Positions 1 to 6,215 of a DNA stretch of 7,813 nt are shown piece after piece. Below the pieces are notes generated by a model. It saw nothing but the letters and a program-made list of their open reading frames with translations, did not search any database and was not told where the DNA came from. Source of the stretch: DATADF01 sp046263155 (lineage in GTDB: Bacteria; Actinomycetota; CADDZG01; WHSQ01); contig JBHELF010000149.1 of NCBI GenBank assembly GCA_046263155.1, forward strand, positions 1-7,813. Direction: 5' to 3'. Position 1 is the stretch's first letter. Each line of letters begins with the position of its first letter. Made by a program: the position numbers and the translations under genes.

Positions 1-449
1 CTTCGCGTCATCGCGAAGTACGCCTGGTCGCCCTCCATCGCGAAGAAGCGCCTGGGGACACCCGTCCAAACCTCGCGTCCATCTGCCGCGTGGCAGCGCG
101 GTTCGAGCCTGGGCAGAATCTTGTTTGGCTTCACGTCCTCTGGAACCAAGGCTTCTCCCGTCACGCGCACGTCGTCACCTACGCCCACCTCAGGTCCTTG
201 GGACCAGCCGGGCAGCGATTGTCCGCCGAGTCTCACTTCGCACGTGGGTGTAGCGGCGCGTACGCCGCTGTTCCGCAGGACGAACGAGTAGTCGATCACC
301 GTCACGTAGCCATGCTCCTCAAGAGACGGCTCCCAAGAGGACAGGAACTCAAATCGGGCGGGGCCGCCCTCCGGGAGTCCGACCGGCGGGTGCGAGCCGC
401 TCTCACATCCAAGGAGTGCGATAAGTAGGACGGGGAGTAATCGCTGCAT
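1..449 (-). CDS. Putative secreted lipoprotein, 3' end outside window
   Basis: Read on the minus strand, an uninterrupted frame of 149 codons starts at the ATG at 449-447 and reaches the window edge with no stop. The N-terminus, MQRLLPVLLIALLGC, is a short lipoprotein signal peptide: basic n-region, Leu-rich core and a lipobox-like LLGC with Cys15 as the expected lipidated residue. The -2 Leu is less usual than Ala or Ser. The rest is soluble and looks like an extracytoplasmic beta-sandwich domain (residues about 32-119, with hydrophobic strands such as VTVIDYSFVLRNSG). Cys70 and Cys119 could form a disulfide. An in-frame ATG at 470 would add MPRRRRN, a stronger positive n-region, but it lies inside a perfect palindrome; the ATG at 449 has only a weak GAAGAA upstream. 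The start is therefore uncertain. The gene is divergent from the secreted barrel protein at 631. I do not recognise a specific family, and the function is unknown. Confidence 0.72.
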   Translation of the reverse strand, partial: MQRLLPVLLIALLGCESGSHPPVGLPEGGPARFEFLSSWEPSLEEHGYVTVIDYSFVLRNSGVRAATPTCEVRLGGQSLPGWSQGPEVGVGDDVRVTGEALVPEDVKPNKILPRLEPRCHAADGREVWTGVPRRFFAMEGDQAYFAMTR

Positions 450-455
450 GTTTCT

Positions 456-475
456 TCGACGTCGAGGCATGCCTC
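456..475. promoter_or_regulatory. Two abutting perfect palindromes, candidate operator
   Basis: TCGACGTCGA (456-465, 10 bp) and GAGGCATGCCTC (464-475, 12 bp) are each perfect palindromes and share two bases. They lie 7-26 bases upstream of the lipoprotein ATG at 449, in the divergent intergenic region. Such dyads often bind dimeric regulators. That role is an inference, because no regulator gene lies in the window and short palindromes also occur by chance in GC-rich DNA. Confidence 0.3.
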
Positions 476-562
476 TATGTTCCCAACCACGCAACCCGCC
501 TCTCGTCGGCAGGGCACATCATCAGGACCGGGCGAGCTTCTAGTTCCTAACCCCTAGACACC

Positions 563-577
563 GCTGCGGTGCGCAGC
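563..577 (+). promoter_or_regulatory. Hairpin/palindrome upstream of the secreted barrel gene
   Basis: GCTGCG (563-568) and CGCAGC (572-577) form a perfect 6-bp stem with a 3-nt loop. It sits 53 bases upstream of the ATG at 631. A second small dyad, CTCGT (592-596) with ACGAG (600-604) and loop CGC, lies between it and the ribosome binding site. They could be leader RNA structure or protein-binding dyads. There is no T-tract, so a terminator is unlikely. Confidence 0.25.
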
Positions 578-630
578 CAAAGTTGTGTGCACTCGTCGCA
601 CGAGCGGCGGACATTTCGGAGGAGGCGACT

Positions 631-1116
631 ATGCGCAGGAGGCTCGGCATCGCGATTTGCTTAGTGATTCTGGCGACCACTGGAGGGCTGCTCATGACGA
701 CGACCGCCAGCGGTCAACCGGTCGTCCACGTCGTTTTCGGCCCTGTGGAAGACATCAGGTCGGCCTTCGTCGATATCCACCGGGACGGCTTGCGGTTGGG
801 TGACCGAATAGCGTCGCGAGGCCCCTTGCTCGACGAGTCTCAGACGGATCGAGTCGGAACCGCGTATGGGCAGTGCCTTGTGCACAAGCGCATCATCGAT
901 CCGGATCGGGGTCTCTGGAACTGCAACTACGTTCTGAAATTCGCAGACGGCGAGATCGTGCTCCAGGGGCTGGACCCGCGCGGCCCGGGGGAGTATGAGA
1001 TGGCCGTGCTTGGGGGTACGGGTTCGTACGCGGGCGCAAACGGAGACTCCACTTTTACAGATGTCGGTAGTGATGACAGCGCCTACACCGACATCGTGAT
1101 AAGGCTAGGACGTTAA
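631..1116 (+). CDS. Secreted allene oxide cyclase/dirigent-like barrel protein
   Basis: This is a 161-residue exported protein. Residues 1-28 form a signal peptide (RRR, hydrophobic ICLVILATTGGLLM, then a polar region ending ASG before Gln29). The mature part (about 30-161) has features of the small eight-stranded barrel fold shared by allene oxide cyclases and dirigent proteins. These are a YGQCLVHK strand (79-86), a WNCNYVLKF strand (96-104) followed by DGEIVLQG, and the hallmark glycine-rich GGTGSYAGANG (128-138). Cys82 and Cys98 may form a disulfide in the exported protein. I start at 631 because CGGAGGAGGC (617-626) is a strong ribosome binding site 4-5 bases upstream; the frame is open further back but the extension would spoil the signal peptide. 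Bacterial members of this fold usually lack a known reaction, and cyclase activity should not be assumed. It probably acts outside the membrane. Confidence 0.82.
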   Translation: MRRRLGIAICLVILATTGGLLMTTTASGQPVVHVVFGPVEDIRSAFVDIHRDGLRLGDRIASRGPLLDESQTDRVGTAYGQCLVHKRIIDPDRGLWNCNYVLKFADGEIVLQGLDPRGPGEYEMAVLGGTGSYAGANGDSTFTDVGSDDSAYTDIVIRLGR

Positions 1117-1146
1117 AGGCTCGCAGGGGCGTTTCGGCTGACGAGA

Positions 1147-1173
1147 AGCAGGGCGCGTAAGCCCGCGCTTGCT
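1147..1173 (+). terminator. Hairpin after the secreted barrel gene, possible terminator
   Basis: AGCA (1147-1150) and GCGCG (1153-1157) pair with CGCGC (1164-1168) and TGCT (1170-1173), with a 2x1 internal loop and a 6-nt loop. The hairpin starts 31 bases after the stop codon at 1116. No T-tract follows, so efficient intrinsic termination is doubtful; such I-shaped hairpins are sometimes proposed as terminators in high-GC bacteria. It overlaps the earliest possible TTG start (1169) of the next gene, which argues for the later ATG at 1226. Confidence 0.35.
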
Positions 1174-1225
1174 CGGATCTCGCACACGGTTCAGTGACGG
1201 CAGGGGACTGCCGATAGCTGATGCG

Positions 1226-1609
1226 ATGAAAGAAAAGCCGGAGGCAGAATCGGTTTCCTTCACGCGTCACAGCCTGGAGCTGAATTGGGACGACGCCGTC
1301 CCGAGGCCTCCGTGGGTCGCGACCTTTGCACGTCGTTGCCGGCGCCTCTTCGTCTTTGGGCTGGCTTTGCCGACGATCGTCTTGACCATGGCACTGCTGA
1401 TCGGCCAGGTCGTCTATGGGCTTCTCGGGGCGGCTTTCGGCGTGGTCGGCCTGCCGTGGTTCGCCAGTTGGGCGTGGCGTGCGGCCAAGCGACAGTCGGC
1501 GACGGGAGAGCCGGACTGGGTAGATCGCTACTTTCCGTGGATTGTGGTCGCGTACATCGTCTCGGCGATGACCGGACTCCTGCTTCTCTTGGCAGCGATG
1601 CCGGGATGA
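1226..1609 (+). CDS. Small integral membrane protein, function unknown
   Basis: This 127-residue protein is not a family I recognise. Residues 1-38 are hydrophilic and probably cytosolic. Three hydrophobic stretches follow: about 41-63, 64-84 (separated by only a short turn, rich in Gly, Ala and Trp) and 104-124 (ending LLLLLAAMPG). The RRCRR cluster (36-40) before the first helix and the RAAKR cluster (85-89) after the second favour a cytoplasmic side for both. The segment GEPDWVDRYFPW (94-105) leads into the last helix. The frame is open from a TTG at 1169, but that codon lies in a hairpin. I prefer the ATG at 1226, although no strong ribosome binding site precedes it (GGGGAC at 1203-1208 is rather distant). 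The gene lies 109 bp after the barrel gene and 153 bp before the molybdopterin gene on the same strand. Coding-like composition and coherent helices make it likely real. Confidence 0.62.
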   Translation: MKEKPEAESVSFTRHSLELNWDDAVPRPPWVATFARRCRRLFVFGLALPTIVLTMALLIGQVVYGLLGAAFGVVGLPWFASWAWRAAKRQSATGEPDWVDRYFPWIVVAYIVSAMTGLLLLLAAMPG

Positions 1610-1689
1610 GCGGATTGGATTGCTCCCAGAGTGCTGCGCGTGCCCCAAATTGGCCTTCAGCGTCGTCAGTCACTCCCTAGCGGGAGGCC

Positions 1690-1718
1690 CGACCGTCTCG
1701 CAGGTCTTACGTCGGTCG
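1690..1718. promoter_or_regulatory. Inverted repeat upstream of the molybdopterin gene
   Basis: CGACCG (1690-1695) and CGGTCG (1713-1718) form a 6-bp inverted repeat with 17 bases between arms, ending 44 bases before the ATG at 1763. A smaller hairpin, CTCCC (1673-1677) with GGGAG (1682-1686), lies just upstream. Together they fill part of the 153-bp gap after the membrane-protein gene. An operator or weak terminator role is speculative. Confidence 0.2.
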
Positions 1719-1762
1719 TTCCGTCTCCTGATGGCCGCCCCTGCGCTTGACAGACTGCGTTG

Positions 1763-3844
1763 ATGAACCAATCCCTACCGCTGCTCGTACGCGGGGCTTG
1801 TCCCCATGATTGCCCGGACACCTGTGCTTGGAGCGTCCGCGTAGAGGACGGCGTCGCCAAAGAGCTGATCCCCGACGCCGACCATCCGTTCACGGCGGGC
1901 GGATTGTGCGCCAAGGTCAATCGCTATATCGAGGATCGCACCTACAACCCAGACCGCATCCTTTACCCGCTCCGCAGGAATGGCCCCAAAGGCTCGAGTT
2001 CCTTCGAGCGCGTCTCCTGGGCCCAGGCTATTGATGAAATCGCGCAGAAGCTAAAAGGGGTTATCGGCGAGTCCGGGTCCGAGGCGGTGATTCCTTATAG
2101 CTACATGGGCACGCAAGGCATGGTCCAGGGCATGGCTATGGATGCCCGTTTCTTCGCGCGCCTCGGCGCCTCGAGACTTGAACGAACGGTCTGTGGGGAC
2201 AACGGCCAGGCGGGCTTTATAGGAACCATAGGCATCGACGCAGGCTTGGATCCCGAAAGCATCGTGCACAGCCGCTTCATCATCCTTTGGGGCACCAACA
2301 CCGTTGTTACCAATCTGCATCTCTGGCCTTTCGTCCAGCGTGCTCGGAGGGCGGGTGCTCGGGTGCTGGTCATCGACCCCGTTCGAACGCGGACTGCGCA
2401 GGCCGCCGACGAACACATACAGCCGATGCCGGGAACGGACGCGGCGCTGGCGCTCGGCATGATGCGTGTGATCGTCGACGAGGACCTCTACGACCGCGAT
2501 TACGTCGAGCGCCACACATTCGGATTCGATCAACTGAGGGAGCGGCTGGAGGAGTACCCCCTCGATCGGGTCGCACGCATGACGCGAGTACCGGAAGAGG
2601 TCATCGCCGACGTTGCGCGTCGGTACGCGACGACCAGGCCATCGACGATCCGAACGCTAGTTGGCATGGATCACCGCGCCAACGGTGCGATGACCTTCCG
2701 CTCTATCGCGTGCCTGCCCGCGCTGATCGGGGCCTGGCGCGACCGCGGTGGGGGCCTGATCGGGATGGTCGGCAGGCACATGCGCAACGCCGTTCCGATG
2801 CGGCGCCTGCTTATGCCCGAACTCGAGGACCGGAACAAGCGTCAGATAAACATGATGCAGATCGGGCAGGCCCTGACCGACGAGTCCCTGAGCCCTCCGA
2901 TCAAAGCGCTGATCGTGTACAACAGCAATCCGGCGGCCATCGCAGCCAACCAGAACCTCGTTCTGAAGGGACTTGCTCGGGAAGACCTTTTTACGGTCGT
3001 GATGGAGCACTTCATGACGGACACCGCCCGTCAGGCGGACTACATCCTTCCCGCTACGACACAGCTCGAGCACCTCGATCTCATGTACTCGTGGGGCACC
3101 ATGTATCTCAGCCTTAACCAGCCTGCTGTCGAGCCGGTCGGTGAAGCCCTCCCGAACTCTGAGATATTCAGGCGCCTGGCTCGCGCTCTTAACCTTGACT
3201 ACCCCGAGCTCCAACAGACCGATATGGAAATCATCCGGGACGTGCTGGACACGAATCATGAGTTGCTCCAGGGAATAACTCTCGAGACCCTGATGCAAAC
3301 CGGCTGGGCCAAACTCACGATCCCCGACGATTGGCGTCCCTACGCCGAAGGCCACTTTCCGACACCCTCGGGGAAATCCGAGTTCTACAGCGAGTCCCTT
3401 GCTGCCGAGGGTTTCGATCCGCTGCCGGGATTCGAGCCCGCCGCAGAGAGTCCCGCCGGTGACCCCGAGAAGGTGGCTCGTTTTCCTCTGGCGCTAATGG
3501 CGGGGAAAACCGCGCTGCACTTCCTCAACTCGAGCTACTCGGGTGTCGCGAGGCACCTCAAGGCGGAGCGAGAGCCCCTGGTCGACCTCCACCCGGATGA
3601 CGCCGCATCGAGAGGTATCACCGACGGAGATCTGGTCCGCGTTTTCAATGACCGTGGGGAAGTGACACTGCGGGCGCGCATCAAAGACAAGGTTCGTTCC
3701 GGCGTGGTCTCGATGCCCTTTGGGTGGTGGGCGTCGAAGAGTCCCTCGGGCCGTAGTGGCAACGCGCTCACCCGCGACGGCATCGCGGCGTGGGGCAGAG
3801 GGAGTGACTTCTTGGACACCTTGGTCCAAGTCGAGCTCGCCTGA
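1763..3844 (+). CDS. Molybdopterin oxidoreductase, DMSO reductase superfamily (MopB_3-like)
   Basis: This is a complete 693-residue catalytic subunit binding bis-MGD and one [4Fe-4S] cluster. Cys13, Cys17 and Cys21 (in ACPHDCPDTC) and Cys49 (GGLCAKV) are the cluster ligands. The Lys51 after the last Cys matches the lysine often found between the cluster and the pterin. The motif WGTNTVVTN, the segment YNSNP (386-390) and the run from MTDTARQADYILPATT (418 on) are typical of the family core. The C-terminal dinucleotide-binding barrel covers about 574-693, with LHPDDA (609 on) and PFGWW (652-656). Cys144, in RTVCGDNG, sits where the protein ligand to Mo is expected; that assignment is an inference. 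There is no twin-arginine signal, so the enzyme is probably cytoplasmic. No ferredoxin-like or membrane-anchor subunit is adjacent. The substrate cannot be told from sequence. The start is ATG 1763; a TTG directly before it (1760) is an alternative. The nearest family I recall is the uncharacterised MopB_3 group. Confidence 0.93.
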   Translation: MNQSLPLLVRGACPHDCPDTCAWSVRVEDGVAKELIPDADHPFTAGGLCAKVNRYIEDRTYNPDRILYPLRRNGPKGSSSFERVSWAQAIDEIAQKLKGVIGESGSEAVIPYSYMGTQGMVQGMAMDARFFARLGASRLERTVCGDNGQAGFIGTIGIDAGLDPESIVHSRFIILWGTNTVVTNLHLWPFVQRARRAGARVLVIDPVRTRTAQAADEHIQPMPGTDAALALGMMRVIVDEDLYDRDYVERHTFGFDQLRERLEEYPLDRVARMTRVPEEVIADVARRYATTRPSTIRTLVGMDHRANGAMTFRSIACLPALIGAWRDRGGGLIGMVGRHMRNAVPMRRLLMPELEDRNKRQINMMQIGQALTDESLSPPIKALIVYNSNPAAIAANQNLVLKGLAREDLFTVVMEHFMTDTARQADYILPATTQLEHLDLMYSWGTMYLSLNQPAVEPVGEALPNSEIFRRLARALNLDYPELQQTDMEIIRDVLDTNHELLQGITLETLMQTGWAKLTIPDDWRPYAEGHFPTPSGKSEFYSESLAAEGFDPLPGFEPAAESPAGDPEKVARFPLALMAGKTALHFLNSSYSGVARHLKAEREPLVDLHPDDAASRGITDGDLVRVFNDRGEVTLRARIKDKVRSGVVSMPFGWWASKSPSGRSGNALTRDGIAAWGRGSDFLDTLVQVELA

Positions 3845-3846
3845 GA

Positions 3847-3865
3847 GTTCCGGGATGAGAGGAAC
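3847..3865. terminator. Small hairpin between convergent genes
   Basis: GTTCC (3847-3851) pairs with GGAAC (3861-3865) across a 9-nt loop, immediately after the molybdopterin stop and before the end of the convergent SnoaL-like gene. The stem is short and no T-tract follows on either strand, so this is at best a weak bidirectional terminator. Confidence 0.22.
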
Positions 3866-3887
3866 GTAGGCGTGGCTGTTGTGTCTT

Positions 3888-4283
3888 TCAGGCCTCCGAC
3901 GAGCTTTCCGACGATGGTTCTTCTCCGTGCCACCATTCCCGGAACTCGGTGCAGAGGCCATGCTCATCGAAAGTTGCTTGCAGAATCCCGTCGATCCGCA
4001 CCGGATGGCCCTCAGGGACTCGCCGGAAGGAACACCACCATCGGGCCCAACCCTTGTTCTCTTCTACTGCTATGACTTCGTAGCGGAAGTGAATGTTCTC
4101 CTGACGGGAGGTCGCTTCCCTGGAGGCGGCCACGATTTCCTGCCGGCCCCGCTTGGGCTCCTCGAACGGCGTCCAGTAGTAGAGGACGTCTTCGGAGTAA
4201 AGATCGGCCACACCCTCCGGATAGCGCGACTCCCAGACTTCGCCGTACTTCGTCAACCACTTGTGGAACGCCTGGTCGTCCAC
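3888..4283 (-). CDS. SnoaL/NTF2-like small domain protein
   Basis: This 131-residue single-domain protein has the pattern of the SnoaL-like/NTF2-like cone fold. An N-terminal helix with WLTKYGEVWESR (9-20) leads to DLYSEDVLYYWTPFEE (27-42), then the turn GRQEI (46-50). Beta strands follow, including FRYEVIAV, ARWWCSFRRV, IDGILQATFDEHGLC and a terminal FREWWHGEE. The last ten residues are a Ser/Glu-rich tail that is probably disordered. The fold is used by polyketide cyclases, dehydratases and many proteins of unknown substrate, so no reaction is assigned. The start is GTG at 4283, with a modest G-rich stretch (GGGGGC) upstream; upstream in-frame codons up to the TGA at 4337 offer no ATG. It converges on the molybdopterin gene with a 43-bp gap and is divergent from the SRPBCC-like gene across a 289-bp region. 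Confidence 0.85.
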   Translation of the reverse strand: MDDQAFHKWLTKYGEVWESRYPEGVADLYSEDVLYYWTPFEEPKRGRQEIVAASREATSRQENIHFRYEVIAVEENKGWARWWCSFRRVPEGHPVRIDGILQATFDEHGLCTEFREWWHGEEPSSESSSEA

Positions 4284-4572
4284 GGTGCCCCCGCGTCTTC
4301 GGATACCCGTGCCGCAGCCTAGAGCCGGGTGCCTTCAGGAAAACCGTCCGGTTCGGTTCTCGCTCGGCCATGCTGTGGGGCAAGTAGCGAACGAGGTGAT
4401 TAGGATTGTGGTCGGCGATTTCCCTCGCCGGACCTTCGACCCGGTGCTCACGCCGCCGGCTCTGAGGAGGTAAAGGGGACCTTGCGTTCTCGGGAGGCTG
4501 GTTGTTGCCCCCTTTCCGGTGGGGCAGCGGGAGCGTGAGTCCCGTTGTCACGCCGACGAGAGGGAGCGTGCG
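4284..4572. promoter_or_regulatory. Structured divergent intergenic region (289 bp)
   Basis: No convincing gene lies here. It should hold promoters for the SnoaL-like gene (minus) and the SRPBCC-like gene (plus), but I cannot point to confident -35/-10 pairs. It contains three hairpins. The first is GGTCGGCGA (4410-4418) with TCGCCGGACC (4425-4434), nine pairs with one bulged G and a 6-nt loop. The second is TGCCCC (4506-4511) with GGGGCA (4521-4526). The third is CGGGA (4528-4532) with TCCCG (4540-4544). The last two are adjacent and end 28 bases before the ATG at 4573. A purine-rich AGGAGGT (4465-4471) also stands out. Confidence 0.4.
4559..4566 (+). promoter_or_regulatory. Ribosome binding site of the SRPBCC-like gene
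   Basis: AGAGGGAG lies 6 bases before the ATG at 4573. This decides the start: the reading frame is open further upstream, but those codons run through the hairpin-rich leader and lack a comparable site. Confidence 0.6.
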
Positions 4573-5253
4573 ATGACCAGGCAGAAATCCTTCAAGGAGC
4601 GCATTCGTGCGCGCATGGACAAAACGGGAGAGAGCTATGCGACGGCGCGGCGGCAACTGATCGAAAAGTCGGAGGCCGAGGCACGCAAACGTCGTACTCC
4701 TCGAACCATCGCTCCGATCCGCAAGAACCAGGAACTGATTCGGAAGAACACGGGTCACACGTGGGACCACTGGTTCAGGTTGCTCGACAAGTGGGGAGCC
4801 AAGGCAAGGAAGCACACCGAGATCGCACGCTGGCTCCGACAGGAGCAGGAGGTCGACGGATGGTGGTCGCAGTCGATCACGGTTGCGTACGAACAGGAGC
4901 GCGGCATGCGTGCGCCGGGGCAGAGAGCCGATGGCACCTACAGCGTCACCGCGAGCAAGACGGTTGCCGCCCCGGCTGAGAGAGTCTTCAAGGCCTTTCG
5001 CGAGGAGCGACTGCGAGAGCGCTGGCTGGGTGATTTCGAGCTCACCATCCGCACCGCCCGGCCCGGTAAGTCACTAACGGCCGCGTGGGAGGACGGATCG
5101 ACCAGACTCACCGTTTGGTTCGATGCGAAAGGGTCGCAGAAGACTCAGTTCGGAGTGGCGCACGAAAGAGTTGCCGACGCGCAACAAGCCGATGAGCTCA
5201 AGGCATTCTGGCGCGAGCGTCTTGGCTTCCTCAAGAAGTTGCTAGAAGAGTAG
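4573..5253 (+). CDS. DUF4287-like protein with C-terminal SRPBCC domain
   Basis: This 226-residue cytosolic protein has two parts. Residues 1-45 are strongly basic and carry the module RARMDKTGESYATARRQL (12-29), a short motif I associate with the N-termini of several unrelated proteins in actinobacteria and relatives. Residues about 59-113 hold the segment TGHTWDHWFRLLD...HTEIARWL...GWWSQSITVAYE that characterises DUF4287-type proteins. From about residue 122 (YSVTASKTVAAPAERVFKAF) to the end it looks like a START/SRPBCC (AHSA1-like) domain, with a hydrophobic ligand-pocket fold: ERWLGDFELTIRTARPG, a TAAWEDG strand, LTVWFDAKG, and a final helix ending FLKKLLEE. Proteins of this layout are widespread and their function is unknown; ligand binding is only an inference. 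It converges on the LLM oxidoreductase gene, with a hairpin between them. Confidence 0.82.
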   Translation: MTRQKSFKERIRARMDKTGESYATARRQLIEKSEAEARKRRTPRTIAPIRKNQELIRKNTGHTWDHWFRLLDKWGAKARKHTEIARWLRQEQEVDGWWSQSITVAYEQERGMRAPGQRADGTYSVTASKTVAAPAERVFKAFREERLRERWLGDFELTIRTARPGKSLTAAWEDGSTRLTVWFDAKGSQKTQFGVAHERVADAQQADELKAFWRERLGFLKKLLEE

Positions 5254-5265
5254 GCCCAGGATTAA

Positions 5266-5300
5266 AGGGCGCTGGGGGCCGGTTTGGTCTCCAGCGCTCT
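5266..5300 (-). terminator. Strong hairpin terminator between convergent genes
   Basis: AGGGCGCTGG (5266-5275) pairs with CCAGCGCTCT (5291-5300), ten pairs including one G-T. The stem can extend inward by five more pairs (5276-5280 with 5286-5290, three of them G-T) to a 5-nt loop. It lies 13 bases after the SRPBCC-like stop and 37 bases past the end of the LLM gene. Read on the minus strand it is followed by TTTAAT; read on the plus strand by AGAAAC. It therefore best fits as the intrinsic terminator of the minus-strand pair and may also block transcription from the left. Confidence 0.6.
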
Positions 5301-5336
5301 AGAAACGCAAGCGACGAGGATTCCCTGATTTGGGCC

Positions 5337-6215
5337 CTAGCGCGCGCGAGCCTGCAGCAACGCGCGCGTCGTGGGCACAACCTCCTCGGCGAACCGTTCG
5401 AGTTGGCTCTCGCCCTCACCCCAGAAGATGAAGGTGTCGAACGCGTAGTCCATCGCCAGCTCGGTGAGCTCGTCCGCCCATTGGTCGACCGGTCCACGTA
5501 AGGAGCCCTCGCTCGGCCCGTCGGTGATCGCCCCGGAGACGTTCAGAACGCGGCGTATCTCCTGAGGCTCGCGTCCGGCGGCCCTCGCGGCATCCTCGAG
5601 TCGATTCGTCATGTCACGCAGAGGTCCGAGCTCACCCCGAAACGACGGCACCCAGCCATCCGCCTTCCGGCCGGCGAGTTCTAAGCCACGCCGGCCGTAC
5701 ACGCCGAGCCAGATGCCGATCGGCCGAGTGGGCACCGGTCCCGAATGAATTCCCTTCAGCCGATAGTGCCGCCCCTCGAAGCGAAGGTTGCGTTCCCCGC
5801 TCCACATCAGGCGGATGACCTCGACGGCCTCGGCGAGCGCCGTGAGAGCCTGACCGGGCGAGCGGCGCGGGCCCCCGTAACCCTCTATCGCATCCCAGAA
5901 TCCTCCGGCTCCCAGTCCCAACTCAAAACGGCCATCGCTCATGAGGTCGATGGATGCGGCGGCCTTCGCAACCATTGACGGCAGACGAAGTGGCAGATTC
6001 GCGACGTCGGGAAAAAGCCGCACCCTGGTTGTGCTCGCCGCGATCATGGCGAGCAGCGACCATGTATCGAGGAAACGTCGCTGGTACGGATGATCCTGCA
6101 CCCCGATGTAATCGAGGCCGAGACGCTCCACGTTACGCGCGGTATCGAGCACGGGGTCGGCTGCGTTGGGGATGAGGAAGTAGCCGAAGCTGACGGGGTG
6201 CGCCACGTCGCTCAT
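5337..6215 (-). CDS. LLM-class flavin-dependent oxidoreductase
   Basis: This 292-residue protein of the luciferase-like monooxygenase superfamily has a TIM-barrel fold and uses FMN or coenzyme F420. Landmarks are the first strand FGYFLIP (10-16), LGLDYIGVQDHPY (32-44), the strand after TTRVRLFP (62-69), then ASIDLMSDGRFELGLGAGG (87-105), the best family signature, and RPIGIWLGVYGRRGLELAGRKADGW in the second half. The C-terminal helix (ERFAEEVVPTTRALLQAR) is typical. Length and ends match the family, so it appears intact. The ATG at 6215 overlaps the stop of the upstream coiled-coil gene (ATGA), implying translational coupling in one transcript. In actinobacteria many such proteins use F420, but cofactor and substrate cannot be settled here. 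The nearest likely end of the transcript is the hairpin at 5266-5300. Confidence 0.92.
   Translation of the reverse strand: MSDVAHPVSFGYFLIPNAADPVLDTARNVERLGLDYIGVQDHPYQRRFLDTWSLLAMIAASTTRVRLFPDVANLPLRLPSMVAKAAASIDLMSDGRFELGLGAGGFWDAIEGYGGPRRSPGQALTALAEAVEVIRLMWSGERNLRFEGRHYRLKGIHSGPVPTRPIGIWLGVYGRRGLELAGRKADGWVPSFRGELGPLRDMTNRLEDAARAAGREPQEIRRVLNVSGAITDGPSEGSLRGPVDQWADELTELAMDYAFDTFIFWGEGESQLERFAEEVVPTTRALLQARAR

Noticed and set aside
1055..1648. Minus-strand open frame of 197 codons opposite the membrane protein
   Set aside because: The composition is that of a shadow frame, while the plus strand encodes coherent membrane helices.
1747..1752. TTGACA resembling a perfect -35 box before the molybdopterin gene
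   Set aside because: It lies only 10 bases from the ATG at 1763. A -10 box at normal spacing would fall inside the coding region and none is seen (AATCCC).
2287..3117. Plus-strand open frame of 276 codons inside the molybdopterin gene, and minus-strand ones at 2657-3355 and 2051-2533
   Set aside because: All lie within a clearly real, motif-complete gene. Their translations are Arg-rich and featureless.
3879..4322. Plus-strand open frame opposite the SnoaL-like gene
   Set aside because: The minus-strand protein has clear NTF2-like patterning. This frame is its antisense shadow.
4012..4815. Long minus-strand open frame (267 codons) across the SnoaL-like gene and the SRPBCC leader
   Set aside because: It overlaps two better genes in other frames, reads as Arg/Pro-rich low-complexity sequence typical of GC-rich shadow frames, and matches no family.
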